Assembly: GCA_028285265.1 (NCBI GenBank)
Contig: JANQPX010000053.1
Span: forward strand, 248,001-312,000
DNA: 64,000 bases
Source: Geminicoccaceae bacterium
GTDB lineage: Bacteria > Pseudomonadota > Alphaproteobacteria > Geminicoccales > Geminicoccaceae
Reading direction: 5' to 3'
Shown piece after piece: positions 19,466-27,182 of this stretch; within the stretch, counting starts at the first letter, position 1; every line of letters starts with the position of its first letter. The translations under genes were made by a program, and so were the position numbers. A model generated the notes under the pieces. It was not told where the DNA came from. It saw only the letters and a list, made by a program, of their open reading frames with translations, and searched no databases.

Positions 19466-20389
19466 ATGAGCGAAAGGTCGATGGCTATTGCAACAGAAGC
19501 TGCGAACGTTTCCGACGTTCGCGACTTCTGGCTGCTGCTCAAGCCGAATGTCATGTCCCTTGTTGTGTTTACCGCGGGCGTTGGACTCTACCTCGCGCCT
19601 GGGACATTGCATCCGGTCATTGGCGCCGTTGCAATCCTGTGCATCACCGTCGCAGCAGGGGCGGCGGCCGCGATTAACAATGCCTACGACGTCGATATTG
19701 ACCGCGTTATGGTTCGGACACGAAAGCGGCCAACGGCTTCCGGTCGCATTTCACCCGCCGATGCGCTGGCTTACGGTCTAACCCTCGCCGTTTTTTCGAT
19801 CATGGTGATGGGGCTTGCTGTTAATTGGATGGCAGCATTCCTCTTGGCAGCGACAATAGCCTTCTATGTTCTCATCTACACGATGTGGCTCAAACGTCGG
19901 ACGCCACAGAATATCGTGATTGGCGGTGCTGCCGGGGCTCTTCCTCCTGTTGTTGGTTGGGCTGCCGTGACCGGCGATGTCGGTCTGATGCCGGCGGTGT
20001 TGTTCGCGATCATTTTCTTTTGGACCCCGCCTCATTTTTGGGCGCTGGCTTTGTTTCGTACCAAAGACTATGCCGACGTCGATGTGCCCATGCTGCCGGT
20101 TGTTGCCGGCGCTGAGACGACAAGGCGGCATATTCTCGCCTACACAGCAATCCTCCTGCCATTGTGCTTGCTTCCGGTTATGCTGGGTGCATCTGGATGG
20201 CTTTATGCGGTGGTCGCCGTGATGCTGAATGTTGGGTTCGTGCTTCATGCGCTTCGCCTTTGGCTCGATGGGACGCAGCGCTCGGCGACAAAAACGTTTC
20301 GTTTTTCGATCGTCTATCTTTTTGGGCTCTTCGGTGCCCTTGCCGCTGACAAGTTGTTGTCATCCGTCGTTGTTGGCTTAGTGGGATGA
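19466..20389 (+). CDS. ctaB: Protoheme IX farnesyltransferase (heme O synthase)
   Basis: UbiA-family membrane prenyltransferase of 307 residues that converts heme b to heme O, the precursor of heme A for subunit I. The aspartate-rich prenyl-diphosphate motif is present as NNAYDVDIDRVM, with the second conserved loop RTKDYADVDVPMLP. About eight or nine membrane helices are visible. The gene sits between coxA and the small coxF, and its stop overlaps the coxF start, so oxidase subunits and cofactor synthesis are coexpressed. Confidence 0.95.
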   Translation: MSERSMAIATEAANVSDVRDFWLLLKPNVMSLVVFTAGVGLYLAPGTLHPVIGAVAILCITVAAGAAAAINNAYDVDIDRVMVRTRKRPTASGRISPADALAYGLTLAVFSIMVMGLAVNWMAAFLLAATIAFYVLIYTMWLKRRTPQNIVIGGAAGALPPVVGWAAVTGDVGLMPAVLFAIIFFWTPPHFWALALFRTKDYADVDVPMLPVVAGAETTRRHILAYTAILLPLCLLPVMLGASGWLYAVVAVMLNVGFVLHALRLWLDGTQRSATKTFRFSIVYLFGLFGALAADKLLSSVVVGLVG

Positions 20390-20532
20390 CGTCTATGGCC
20401 GAAGAACTCACCCCCGAACAGCATCGCCGGCGGCGTCGGAAAAACATCGCGCTTGCCGTGGGGCTTCTTTTGCTGGTGGTCTTGTTTTACGTCATCACCG
20501 TCGTCAAGCTCAGCAGTAACATCGCCTCATGA
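20386..20532 (+). CDS. coxF: Small CoxF-like cytochrome oxidase assembly protein, 48 aa
   Basis: Small gene found by reading the gap between ctaB and ctaG. Its ATG overlaps the ctaB stop (ATGA) and its stop overlaps the ctaG start (ATGA), so it fills the gap exactly. The product begins MTSMAEELTPEQHRRRRRKN, an acidic start followed by a strongly basic patch, then one hydrophobic helix (about residues 21-40) and a short polar tail. Similar one-helix proteins occupy this slot in alphaproteobacterial cox operons and are usually called CoxF. Orientation should be N-in by the positive-inside rule. The exact role in oxidase assembly is not clear. Confidence 0.8.
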   Translation: MTSMAEELTPEQHRRRRRKNIALAVGLLLLVVLFYVITVVKLSSNIAS

Positions 20533-21107
20533 CCGCCAAGCGCCAACATCTCGCAACGGCCTACGCGCTCTTTGGCGTGATTTTGGTGATGGTTGGTCTC
20601 ACAGCAGCATCTGTGCCGCTCTATCGCCTGTTCTGTCAGGTGACGGGCTATGGTGGTACCACGCAGGTCGCTTCTGAGGTTGTTCCAGGCGCCGTTGAGC
20701 AAACGATCAAGGTCCGGTTTGATGCCAGCATTGGTGACGAGCTTCCTTGGCAGTTCCAGCCGGTCCAACGGGAAATCGAAATTCCTATCGGCGAAGAGAC
20801 GCTGGCGTTCTATCGAGCCGCCAATACCGCTGATCGTGCGGTGGTCGGGAGTTCGACCTTCAATGTGACGCCCCATAAAGCCGGTCCCTATTTCTCGAAG
20901 ATCGAATGCTTCTGCTTTATCGAGCAGGTCTTGCAGCCCGGTGAAACCGTCGACATGCCGGTGTCGTTTTTTGTTGATCCGGCCATTCTCGACGATCCGA
21001 ATACGCGTGATCTTAAGACAATCACCTTATCCTACACATTTTTCATGCTGGAAGATGAGACGGAGAAGCTGGTTGATGCCTCTTCGAAAGAGCAGCCAGC
21101 ATCATGA
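20529..21107 (+). CDS. ctaG: Cytochrome c oxidase assembly protein CtaG/Cox11
   Basis: Copper chaperone of 192 residues that delivers copper to the CuB site of subunit I. One N-terminal membrane helix (about residues 11-32) anchors a periplasmic immunoglobulin-like domain. The conserved start of that domain (LYRLFCQVTGYGGT) and the copper-binding cysteines in KIECFCFIEQ are present. Its start overlaps the coxF stop. A gap of about 100 bases separates it from coxC. Confidence 0.95.
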   Translation: MTAKRQHLATAYALFGVILVMVGLTAASVPLYRLFCQVTGYGGTTQVASEVVPGAVEQTIKVRFDASIGDELPWQFQPVQREIEIPIGEETLAFYRAANTADRAVVGSSTFNVTPHKAGPYFSKIECFCFIEQVLQPGETVDMPVSFFVDPAILDDPNTRDLKTITLSYTFFMLEDETEKLVDASSKEQPAS

Positions 21108-21206
21108 ATCAGCTGATCTCACGAGTGATCCAATGGGACAGGGCCCTGGGTTCCCGCGGGACAGCTTTGACCACGGATTTTGACTAGACGAGCCAGGAGA
21201 GACGCG

Positions 21207-22070
21207 ATGGCCTCGCCGTCCGAAGCAGCCGACCACCACCACGAAGTCAATCACGACTACCATTTGGTCAACCCAAGCCCCTGGCCATTCATCGGGAGCA
21301 TCTCAGCTCTGGTTTTGGTGATCGGCCTGCTGTTCTGGATGCGCGAAGTTTCTGGATTTATTTGGGTGTTGCTGGCAGGCGTCGTCGGTGTGCTCTACAC
21401 GATGTATGGCTGGTGGCGTGATGTGGTCAGCGAGAGTGCAGGAGGCGATCATACGGAAGTCGTCTCAAAAGGCCTCCGTCTGGGTATGGCCCTGTTCATC
21501 ACCTCTGAAGTCCTCTTTTTCTTTGCGTTCTTTTGGGCGTTTTTCTGGGGCGCGCTGGTGTTCCCTGACCCAGCAACCGTAGAAGGTTACAATTGGCTGC
21601 CGGAAGGTGCTCACCCTGTCCCGACTTGGGATATCCCGCTGCTCAATACGCTTATCCTTCTTTTGTCAGGCTGCACGGTCACCTGGGCTCACCACGAGAT
21701 CCTGGAAGGCCGCAATGACAAGGCCCGGCTTCCTCTTTGGCTGACCGTCGGCCTTGGTGTGATCTTCACCTGCTTCCAGGTCTACGAATATGTTCACACC
21801 ATCTACCATCCGGCAGGCTTCCAGATTTCAAGCCAAATCTTCGGATCCACGTTCTACATGGCGACCGGTTTTCATGGCTTCCATGTGTTCGTCGGCACCA
21901 CCTTTTTGGCGGTTTGTCTCTATCGGGTGTACAAGTCGCATTTCAAAGCCGAGAAGCATATCGGCTTCGAAGCGGCGGCCTGGTACTGGCACTTCGTTGA
22001 CGTCGTATGGTTGTTCCTGTTCTGTTGGGTTTACTGGTGGGCCGGCAACATCGTTGGTGTTGGGCACTGA
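21207..22070 (+). CDS. coxC: Cytochrome c oxidase subunit III
   Basis: Subunit III of the aa3 oxidase, 287 residues with seven membrane helices. Family hallmarks are HDYHLVNPSPWPF at the N-terminus, RLGMALFITSEVLFFFAFFWAFF, YEYVH and GFHGFHVFVGT, and the C-terminal WYWHFVDVVWLFLF. The start is the ATG at 21207 with AGGAGA seven bases upstream; an upstream TTG in frame (21180) lacks support. It stabilises the proton-uptake side of subunit I. Confidence 0.96.
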   Translation: MASPSEAADHHHEVNHDYHLVNPSPWPFIGSISALVLVIGLLFWMREVSGFIWVLLAGVVGVLYTMYGWWRDVVSESAGGDHTEVVSKGLRLGMALFITSEVLFFFAFFWAFFWGALVFPDPATVEGYNWLPEGAHPVPTWDIPLLNTLILLLSGCTVTWAHHEILEGRNDKARLPLWLTVGLGVIFTCFQVYEYVHTIYHPAGFQISSQIFGSTFYMATGFHGFHVFVGTTFLAVCLYRVYKSHFKAEKHIGFEAAAWYWHFVDVVWLFLFCWVYWWAGNIVGVGH

Positions 22071-22109
22071 TCACGGGTGTGTCCGCTGAGCTGACAGCTG
22101 TTTGATCTG

Positions 22110-22478
22110 ATGGTTGAGGGGCCCTTGCCGTCGTCGTGGATGGTGGGCCTCTCGTGTAAGTGTCCTGCCTGTGGTCGCGGACCCTTGTTCTCGGGCTTTC
22201 TCTCGGTCAGGACGCGCTGCAGGGTTTGTGACACGGATCTTTCTGGGCAGGACAGTGGCGACGGACCGGCACCGTTTGTCGTCTTTCTGGTCGGCGCAAT
22301 TGTAGTGAGCCTCGCCCTCGCCACCGAAGTTCGTTACGAACCGCCAGTTTGGTTGCACCTGGTGCTTTGGTTGCCCTTGGCGATCGCATTGGTCCTTGCA
22401 TTGTTACGACCGGCTAAAGCGCTGATGATCGCCTTTCAGTACAAGCACCGTCGCGCCGACTTCCAACGAGACGGCTGA
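22110..22478 (+). CDS. DUF983 family membrane protein
   Basis: Protein of 122 residues with two CPxC/CxxC pairs (CPACGRGPLF and CRVCDTDLS) followed by GDGPAPFVVF and two membrane helices (about residues 53-75 and 80-100). This is the DUF983 pattern, a small zinc-ribbon-like domain fused to two helices that is usually encoded after coxC. Its role in oxidase assembly is inferred only from location. The SURF1 gene that normally follows is absent here: the next gene is the convergent his fusion, 13 bases away. Confidence 0.85.
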   Translation: MVEGPLPSSWMVGLSCKCPACGRGPLFSGFLSVRTRCRVCDTDLSGQDSGDGPAPFVVFLVGAIVVSLALATEVRYEPPVWLHLVLWLPLAIALVLALLRPAKALMIAFQYKHRRADFQRDG

Positions 22479-22490
22479 GGTTTGTCGCGA

Positions 22491-23732
22491 TCAATCCCGT
22501 CGCGTCACCTTTAAGGCCCGTTGATCAAGGACCGCTTCGACTTCATCCAACCCGATACCGTTTGCCGCCAATGTGGTTAGGGTGAAGAACAGAACATCGG
22601 CCGCTTCATGGATTACGTGATCGCGGTCAGATGCCGCCGCGAGTTCGTCGGCTTCTTCGCAGAGCTTTGCGCCCAACAATTGAGAATCGTTGAAAAGCCG
22701 CGCTGTGTATGAACCTGCAGGTGCCGCCAGGCGCCGTTGCTCCAGGCGCCGGATCAGCTGTGACAAGCCTTGATCTTCGCCCCAACAGGTGCGGGTCGAC
22801 AAGTGGCAAAACCCTGGGTTCGCCTGGCGGACAGTGAAGCGTAAGCAGTCCCGATCGCAGTCGACAGCAACGCTGATCAGGTCCTGGGTGGCACCCGAGC
22901 TTTCCCCCTTGATCCAAAGGCCGCGCGAGCGTGAATGATACACGCCGATCCCACGTTCCAAGGCAGTCTTGAGCGACTCCATGTCCGAATAACATAGGCC
23001 TAATGCCACGCCGCGCTCATCCGTAACCACCGTCGGCCAAAGTCGATCAGGGCGGTCAGTCTTCAATGGCGCCGCAAAGGCCTCAGCTAATCCAAGTCTG
23101 CCCGTATAGAGCGCCATCCCGATCTGGGCGTCACAACCGATTTGGTCCAGCGACGCAATCTCCTCGGGCGAGGTTACCCCGCCCGCGATCGTCACGCCGG
23201 CCTTGCCTGCTGCGTCCTTGATCTGTTTGGCAAATTCAAGATCCGTGCCGCCGAGGCGTCCTTCACGTTCAACAAAGGTTACCATGAAATTGTCGGCGAG
23301 CTCTTTGAGCTCGTCGATGCGTTCGATCACGCCACGGCCTGTTGATTTCTGCCACCCCTCAACCACCACTTCGCCATGTCGTGCGTCGAGTGCGACGATC
23401 ACGCGCTCAGGCGGAAGCTGCCTTAAGATTTCTGGCTTAGCGGCCGTGCCGAGGATGATCTTGGTAGCTCCTGCATCGAGCCAGGCGATCGCAGTCTCGA
23501 TGTCGCGGATACCGCCACCCACTCTGCAAGGCGTAATGCGGACAAGATCCCGAACCGTTGCCGCATTGTTTCCGGTGCCGAGTGCTTTGTCGAGATCGAT
23601 CACCGCAATATCGCCGACGCGACCATACAGCTCAGCGAGCGGTCTTGGATCGCCAGCATCAAGTGCTTTTTCCTCGCCACCGATCAGTTGGACGGCATTT
23701 CCATCTTGCAGGTCGATCGAAGGAATGATCAT
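22491..23732 (-). CDS. hisAIE: HisA-HisI-HisE triple fusion histidine biosynthesis enzyme
   Basis: One 413-residue frame covers three enzymes. Residues 1-218 are HisA, the ProFAR isomerase TIM barrel, with catalytic Asp7 (PSIDLQDG) and Asp116 (VALDARHG), VGGGIRD and IAGGVTSPEE. Residues about 225-325 are HisI, the phosphoribosyl-AMP cyclohydrolase, with GLWIKGESSGATQ, the metal motif DCDRD (291-295) and Cys309/Cys316. Residues about 335-413 are HisE, the phosphoribosyl-ATP pyrophosphatase, with GSYTARLF, EEADEL and EAADVLFF. It would catalyse steps 2, 3 and 4. The HisIE half has motifs remembered from fungal HIS4 (TDRPD, GVYxSR, GFCHL, LKVTRR). All key residues look intact. The start overlaps the hisF stop (ATGA). 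Confidence 0.93.
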   Translation of the reverse strand: MIIPSIDLQDGNAVQLIGGEEKALDAGDPRPLAELYGRVGDIAVIDLDKALGTGNNAATVRDLVRITPCRVGGGIRDIETAIAWLDAGATKIILGTAAKPEILRQLPPERVIVALDARHGEVVVEGWQKSTGRGVIERIDELKELADNFMVTFVEREGRLGGTDLEFAKQIKDAAGKAGVTIAGGVTSPEEIASLDQIGCDAQIGMALYTGRLGLAEAFAAPLKTDRPDRLWPTVVTDERGVALGLCYSDMESLKTALERGIGVYHSRSRGLWIKGESSGATQDLISVAVDCDRDCLRFTVRQANPGFCHLSTRTCWGEDQGLSQLIRRLEQRRLAAPAGSYTARLFNDSQLLGAKLCEEADELAAASDRDHVIHEAADVLFFTLTTLAANGIGLDEVEAVLDQRALKVTRRD

Positions 23733-24520
23733 GTTGTTGCGCTCTCGATTGGCCGAATGGCGACATTGCGGGCGATCAGCTCTCGCTTCACGTCGCCAAC
23801 GGTCATCTCGTTGTCATGAAAGATCGAAGCGGCAAGGACAGCATCGGCGCCCGCGTCGAAAGCGTCCTTCAAATGGGAGGCGTGGGCAGCGCCTCCAGAC
23901 GCGATAACCGGTACACGCACGCTATCGGCGATCATACGGGTTAGTTCGAGGTCATAGCCCTCTCGCGTGCCGTCTCGATCCCAACTGGTGAGCAGAATTT
24001 CGCCGGCGCCGAGGCTGACGGCTCGCTCAGCCCAGCCGACGGTGTCGATTCCCGTGCCTTCTCGCCCGCCTTTGACCAGGACTTCCGATCGGCCATCCCG
24101 CCAGGCTGCATCGATGGCGAGCACGGTGCATTGTCGGCCATAGTGGTCAGCGATACTGGTGAGCAGGTCCGGATTAGCAACGGCAGCGCTGTTGACCGAG
24201 ACTTTATCGGCACCTGCTTCGAGCAGGGCACCCGCATCGTCGACCACGCGCACACCGCCGCCGACGGTTAAAGGAATGCTGATATGAGCCCGCACACGTT
24301 TGATCGTTTCGACTTGGTTGCCTCGACCCTCTGGCGTTGCTGACACGTCGAGGATCACAATCTCATCGGCACCTTGCGTCTCATAGAGGGCTGCCCGTTC
24401 TGCAGGATCACCTGCATCCCGCAGACCCTGAAACTTGATCCCCTTGACTACGCGGCCATGACTGACATCGAGGCAAGGAATGATGCGCCTCGTCAATTGC
24501 GAAAAGCCTGGCTTCGACAT
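23729..24520 (-). CDS. hisF: Imidazole glycerol phosphate synthase subunit HisF
   Basis: Cyclase subunit of 263 residues that closes the imidazole ring using ammonia from HisH. It is a TIM barrel with catalytic Asp18 (IIPCLDVSHG) and Asp137 (LAIDAAWRDG), phosphate-binding VGGGVR, and AGEILLTSWDRDGTREGYD. The strand-2 stretch DVSATPEGR differs from the DITAS-type sequence I expect in most alphaproteobacterial HisF, which is weak evidence that the operon has a different origin. It lies 3 bases after hisH and overlaps the hisAIE start. Confidence 0.96.
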   Translation of the reverse strand: MSKPGFSQLTRRIIPCLDVSHGRVVKGIKFQGLRDAGDPAERAALYETQGADEIVILDVSATPEGRGNQVETIKRVRAHISIPLTVGGGVRVVDDAGALLEAGADKVSVNSAAVANPDLLTSIADHYGRQCTVLAIDAAWRDGRSEVLVKGGREGTGIDTVGWAERAVSLGAGEILLTSWDRDGTREGYDLELTRMIADSVRVPVIASGGAAHASHLKDAFDAGADAVLAASIFHDNEMTVGDVKRELIARNVAIRPIESATT

Positions 24521-24523
24521 GGG

Positions 24524-25129
24524 TCAGCCCTCCAGCCAGCGCCGGATCAGCGCAAGACCAAAAGCGCCAGAGAGCTCGGGGTGAAACTGGCAAGCAACAA
24601 CGTCCCCATGCTCGAATGCGGCGACGAAAGGCTCACCATGCTGGGCGACGGCCGTCTTGCATCCTGACGCGGATTGCACCCGAAAGCTGTTGGCAAAATA
24701 GGCGTAGCCCGCTTTGAGGTATCGGCAGCCATCCTCGGGTTCCACCTTGTTCCAGCCGAATTGCGGGACGCTGACATCCGAGGGAAAGCGCCCGACTGTG
24801 CCGTCGACCATACCGAGGCCTTTGACGCCTGGGCTCTCCTCGCTCGCTTCAAACAAGACCTGCAGGCCGACGCACATTGTCAGAGTCGGTCTGCCGGCTT
24901 TGACGCGTTCGGCCATCGGTTCGGTAAAACCTTTGGCTTCAAGACCCGCCATCGTTGCACCGAAGGTGCCCACTCCGGGGAGGACGACTCGGCTAGCTGC
25001 CTCGATCTCAAGAGGCGTGCTCGCGCGACGAGTCCTGACGCCAAGTTTTTGAAAGGCGGCTTCGACCGAAGCTAAGTTAGCCGTTCCGGTGGGCAGAATC
25101 AGGGCATCCGAGGCGGAAGGTGTTGCCAT
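24524..25129 (-). CDS. hisH: Imidazole glycerol phosphate synthase glutaminase subunit HisH
   Basis: Class I glutamine amidotransferase of 201 residues that supplies ammonia to HisF. The catalytic triad is visible: Cys86 in MCVGLQVLF, and His183 and Glu185 in CQFHPELSG. The oxyanion strand PGVGTFG is present. The N-terminal motif that usually reads DYGxGN is changed to LPTGTANL, a divergent form. MCVGLQVLFEASEESP followed by a GLG and RF spacing resembles the HisH half of yeast HIS7 as I recall it. It lies 2 bases after hisB and 3 bases before hisF. Confidence 0.93.
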   Translation of the reverse strand: MATPSASDALILPTGTANLASVEAAFQKLGVRTRRASTPLEIEAASRVVLPGVGTFGATMAGLEAKGFTEPMAERVKAGRPTLTMCVGLQVLFEASEESPGVKGLGMVDGTVGRFPSDVSVPQFGWNKVEPEDGCRYLKAGYAYFANSFRVQSASGCKTAVAQHGEPFVAAFEHGDVVACQFHPELSGAFGLALIRRWLEG

Positions 25130-25131
25130 GG

Positions 25132-25743
25132 CTAGAGAACGCCCTTGGTGCTCGGCACATCAACCGAGCCGTCTCGTGCAACGGCCTGACGAAACGCGAG
25201 CGCCATCGCCTTGAAGGCCGCTTCCGCGCGATGATGGTCGTTTTCACCGCGAAGAACATCGACATGGAGTGATGTCCTCGACGTGACTGCGAGGGACGTG
25301 AAGAAATGTGTGATGTTCTCAGACGCGAGCTCACCAATGCTTTCGCGCTTCAGGCCAAGGACGACAACGGATGAAGGGCGGCCTGAGAGGTCGACGACGA
25401 CCCGGGCGAGGGCCTCATCCAGGGGAGCATAGGCATGAGCAAATCGCCGAATGCCGCGCCGCTCACCGAGGGCCTGATCGATCGCTTGTCCGAGGGCGAG
25501 CGCGCAGTCCTCGGCGGTGTGATGATCGTCGACCTCAAGGTCGCCCTTGCACTGAAGGGACAGATCGAAGCGAGCGTGCTTGGTCAGACTGGTCAGCATG
25601 TGATCGAGAAATCCAATGCCGGTCTGAATGTCCGCATTGCCGGTACCGTCTAGCGTAAGCTTAAGTTCGATCGTTGTTTCAGATGTCGTGCGGCTGACAT
25701 GGCTACTTCGGGGCGCGATCGGAGACCTGTTGGGCGCATTCAT
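25132..25743 (-). CDS. hisB: Imidazoleglycerol-phosphate dehydratase
   Basis: Single-domain IGP dehydratase of 203 residues with both manganese motifs, DDHHTAEDC and NDHHRAEAAFK, and the standard C-terminus PSTKGVL. There is no HolPase domain. The stretches VVLGLKRESIGEL, SRTSLHVDVLRGENDHHR and DVPSTKGVL match yeast HIS3 more closely, from memory, than the usual alphaproteobacterial form (with LLYGENAHHIAE). The start overlaps the hisG stop (ATGA). Confidence 0.95.
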   Translation of the reverse strand: MNAPNRSPIAPRSSHVSRTTSETTIELKLTLDGTGNADIQTGIGFLDHMLTSLTKHARFDLSLQCKGDLEVDDHHTAEDCALALGQAIDQALGERRGIRRFAHAYAPLDEALARVVVDLSGRPSSVVVLGLKRESIGELASENITHFFTSLAVTSRTSLHVDVLRGENDHHRAEAAFKAMALAFRQAVARDGSVDVPSTKGVL

Positions 25744-26621
25744 GGCACGATCTGAGCAAGCGAGGTCACAAGAATGTCCGCGCCGCCTCTGGCCTTAATC
25801 TCGGGAATGATGGTGGGGAGATCTTTGCGCAGGATCGCGGCTTTCAAGGCAAATCCTTGATCACCGTGCAGCGGTGACATGGTCGGTTCGCGCATCGACG
25901 GTAAAATGGCAATGACGTCTGCCAGTTGGTCCCCAGATACATTCACCTCGAGCATCACCCGCTCTCGGGCATCGAGGACGGATCGCAACAGGAGGATCAA
26001 GCGCTCGATACGTTCACGTTTCTCGGGGACATCCATCGCGCGAGGGTGGGCATAGAGACGGGTGGAGGACCGCATGACTTCATCGATGATGACAAGGCCG
26101 TTGGCTTTGAGCGTCTCGCCCGTCGCGGTGTTGTCAATAATGCAATCGGCGTCTTCTGGCGGGAACACTTCGGTCGCGCCATAGGTCCGAACCACCCGCG
26201 CTTCTAGGCTCTTTTTCTTGAGCCATTGCTCGGTCAGGTGCTGATACTCCGAAGCAATCCGAAACGTTCCTTTGGTCTCGATGCCGCCGGTGGCAAACGG
26301 AGGTAGTGCCGCCACCACGACCCGGACCGGATCGAGCTCGGTGTCGAGAAGTTCAAGCAGGTCGACGCCCTTTTCGTGGACCCAATCGGCGCCGGCAAAG
26401 CCGAGATCGCGCGATCCCAAATGGAGCATCTCAACGATATTCTGTGGCTTCAAGATCTTGGTCTCAAAGCCCCTCAGTGAGAGGGAAGGGCGATAACCAC
26501 GCTTTCCAAACGTGACGCGGATGCCGGCATCTCTCAACAGGGCTAGGACGCCCTCCTCCATCCGTCCTTTGGGCAGGGCTAGATGAACCAGCGAGGGGGA
26601 GCTTTCGCTTACGGTCGTCAA
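25740..26621 (-). CDS. hisG: ATP phosphoribosyltransferase, long (HisGL) form
   Basis: First enzyme of histidine synthesis, about 293 residues. The two periplasmic-binding-like catalytic lobes begin LVHLALPKGRMEEG, and the PRPP loop DCIIDNTATGETLKANGL is present. A C-terminal regulatory domain of about 75 residues ends the protein (PTMSPLHGDQGFALKAAI, with a KARGGADILVTSLAQIVP end). This is the long, self-regulated form; many alphaproteobacteria instead use short HisG with HisZ. The start is uncertain: the frame is open to 26804 but lacks a good ATG, and the TTG at 26621 gives the family N-terminus. It opens the operon. Confidence 0.93.
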   Translation of the reverse strand: MTTVSESSPSLVHLALPKGRMEEGVLALLRDAGIRVTFGKRGYRPSLSLRGFETKILKPQNIVEMLHLGSRDLGFAGADWVHEKGVDLLELLDTELDPVRVVVAALPPFATGGIETKGTFRIASEYQHLTEQWLKKKSLEARVVRTYGATEVFPPEDADCIIDNTATGETLKANGLVIIDEVMRSSTRLYAHPRAMDVPEKRERIERLILLLRSVLDARERVMLEVNVSGDQLADVIAILPSMREPTMSPLHGDQGFALKAAILRKDLPTIIPEIKARGGADILVTSLAQIVP

Positions 26622-26748
26622 AACTGGGCTCGTGATGGTGAGTGGGTGTCGAAAAAACAAACGGAAACCTAGCCCCTGCGTTCGCAAACAGCAAGCTGTT
26701 TGGCCGCGCAAGGATGCTCCGCGCACGAGCTGATCGTGAGCCGGACGA

Positions 26749-26976
26749 TCAGCCCGCTTTCTCAATTCTAAACAGGAGCACACCGTCAGCGTCGTCAGTC
26801 TCAATCAGTCGATCACCCGTCGCTTCGCACATGGCTTGAACATCGCGCGTTGCGCCGGGGTCGGTTGCGAGAAGCCGAAGTATGGCGCCTGGTGCAAGCG
26901 CTCTAAGGGCCTTTCTCGCGCGGAGGACGGGGAGCGGACAACTCAAGCCGCGGGCATCGAGTTCAGTATCGGCCAT
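26749..26976 (-). CDS. tusA: TusA-like sulfurtransferase
   Basis: Small cytosolic sulfur carrier of 75 residues with the family motif CPLPVLRARKAL; the cysteine of CPxP carries the persulfide. It fits the SirA/TusA/YedF fold in length and pattern (LLATDPGATRDVQAMCEATG). The ATG at 26976 has AAAGGAG about 6 bases upstream; the longer frame to 27036 is not needed. It could serve tRNA 2-thiolation or molybdenum cofactor sulfur transfer; no tus partner is nearby, so the pathway is not fixed. Confidence 0.9.
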   Translation of the reverse strand: MADTELDARGLSCPLPVLRARKALRALAPGAILRLLATDPGATRDVQAMCEATGDRLIETDDADGVLLFRIEKAG

Positions 26977-27182
26977 GGAACGCTCCTTTCGACAGTGCAC
27001 CGTGATGATGGCTAATCGCCTCTCTCCCATCAACAAGATTGGGGGGACCTGCCCTCAAGCATGTCGGATTCTTAACGGTTCCTTGAGACTTGGCCACTAC
27101 CCTTGCGTCAACTGCTGATCCATGACGCCTGGCTGGTGTCGCGTCTTGGCACAAGGAACAGACGAGAGAGGTCGAAGGCTGC

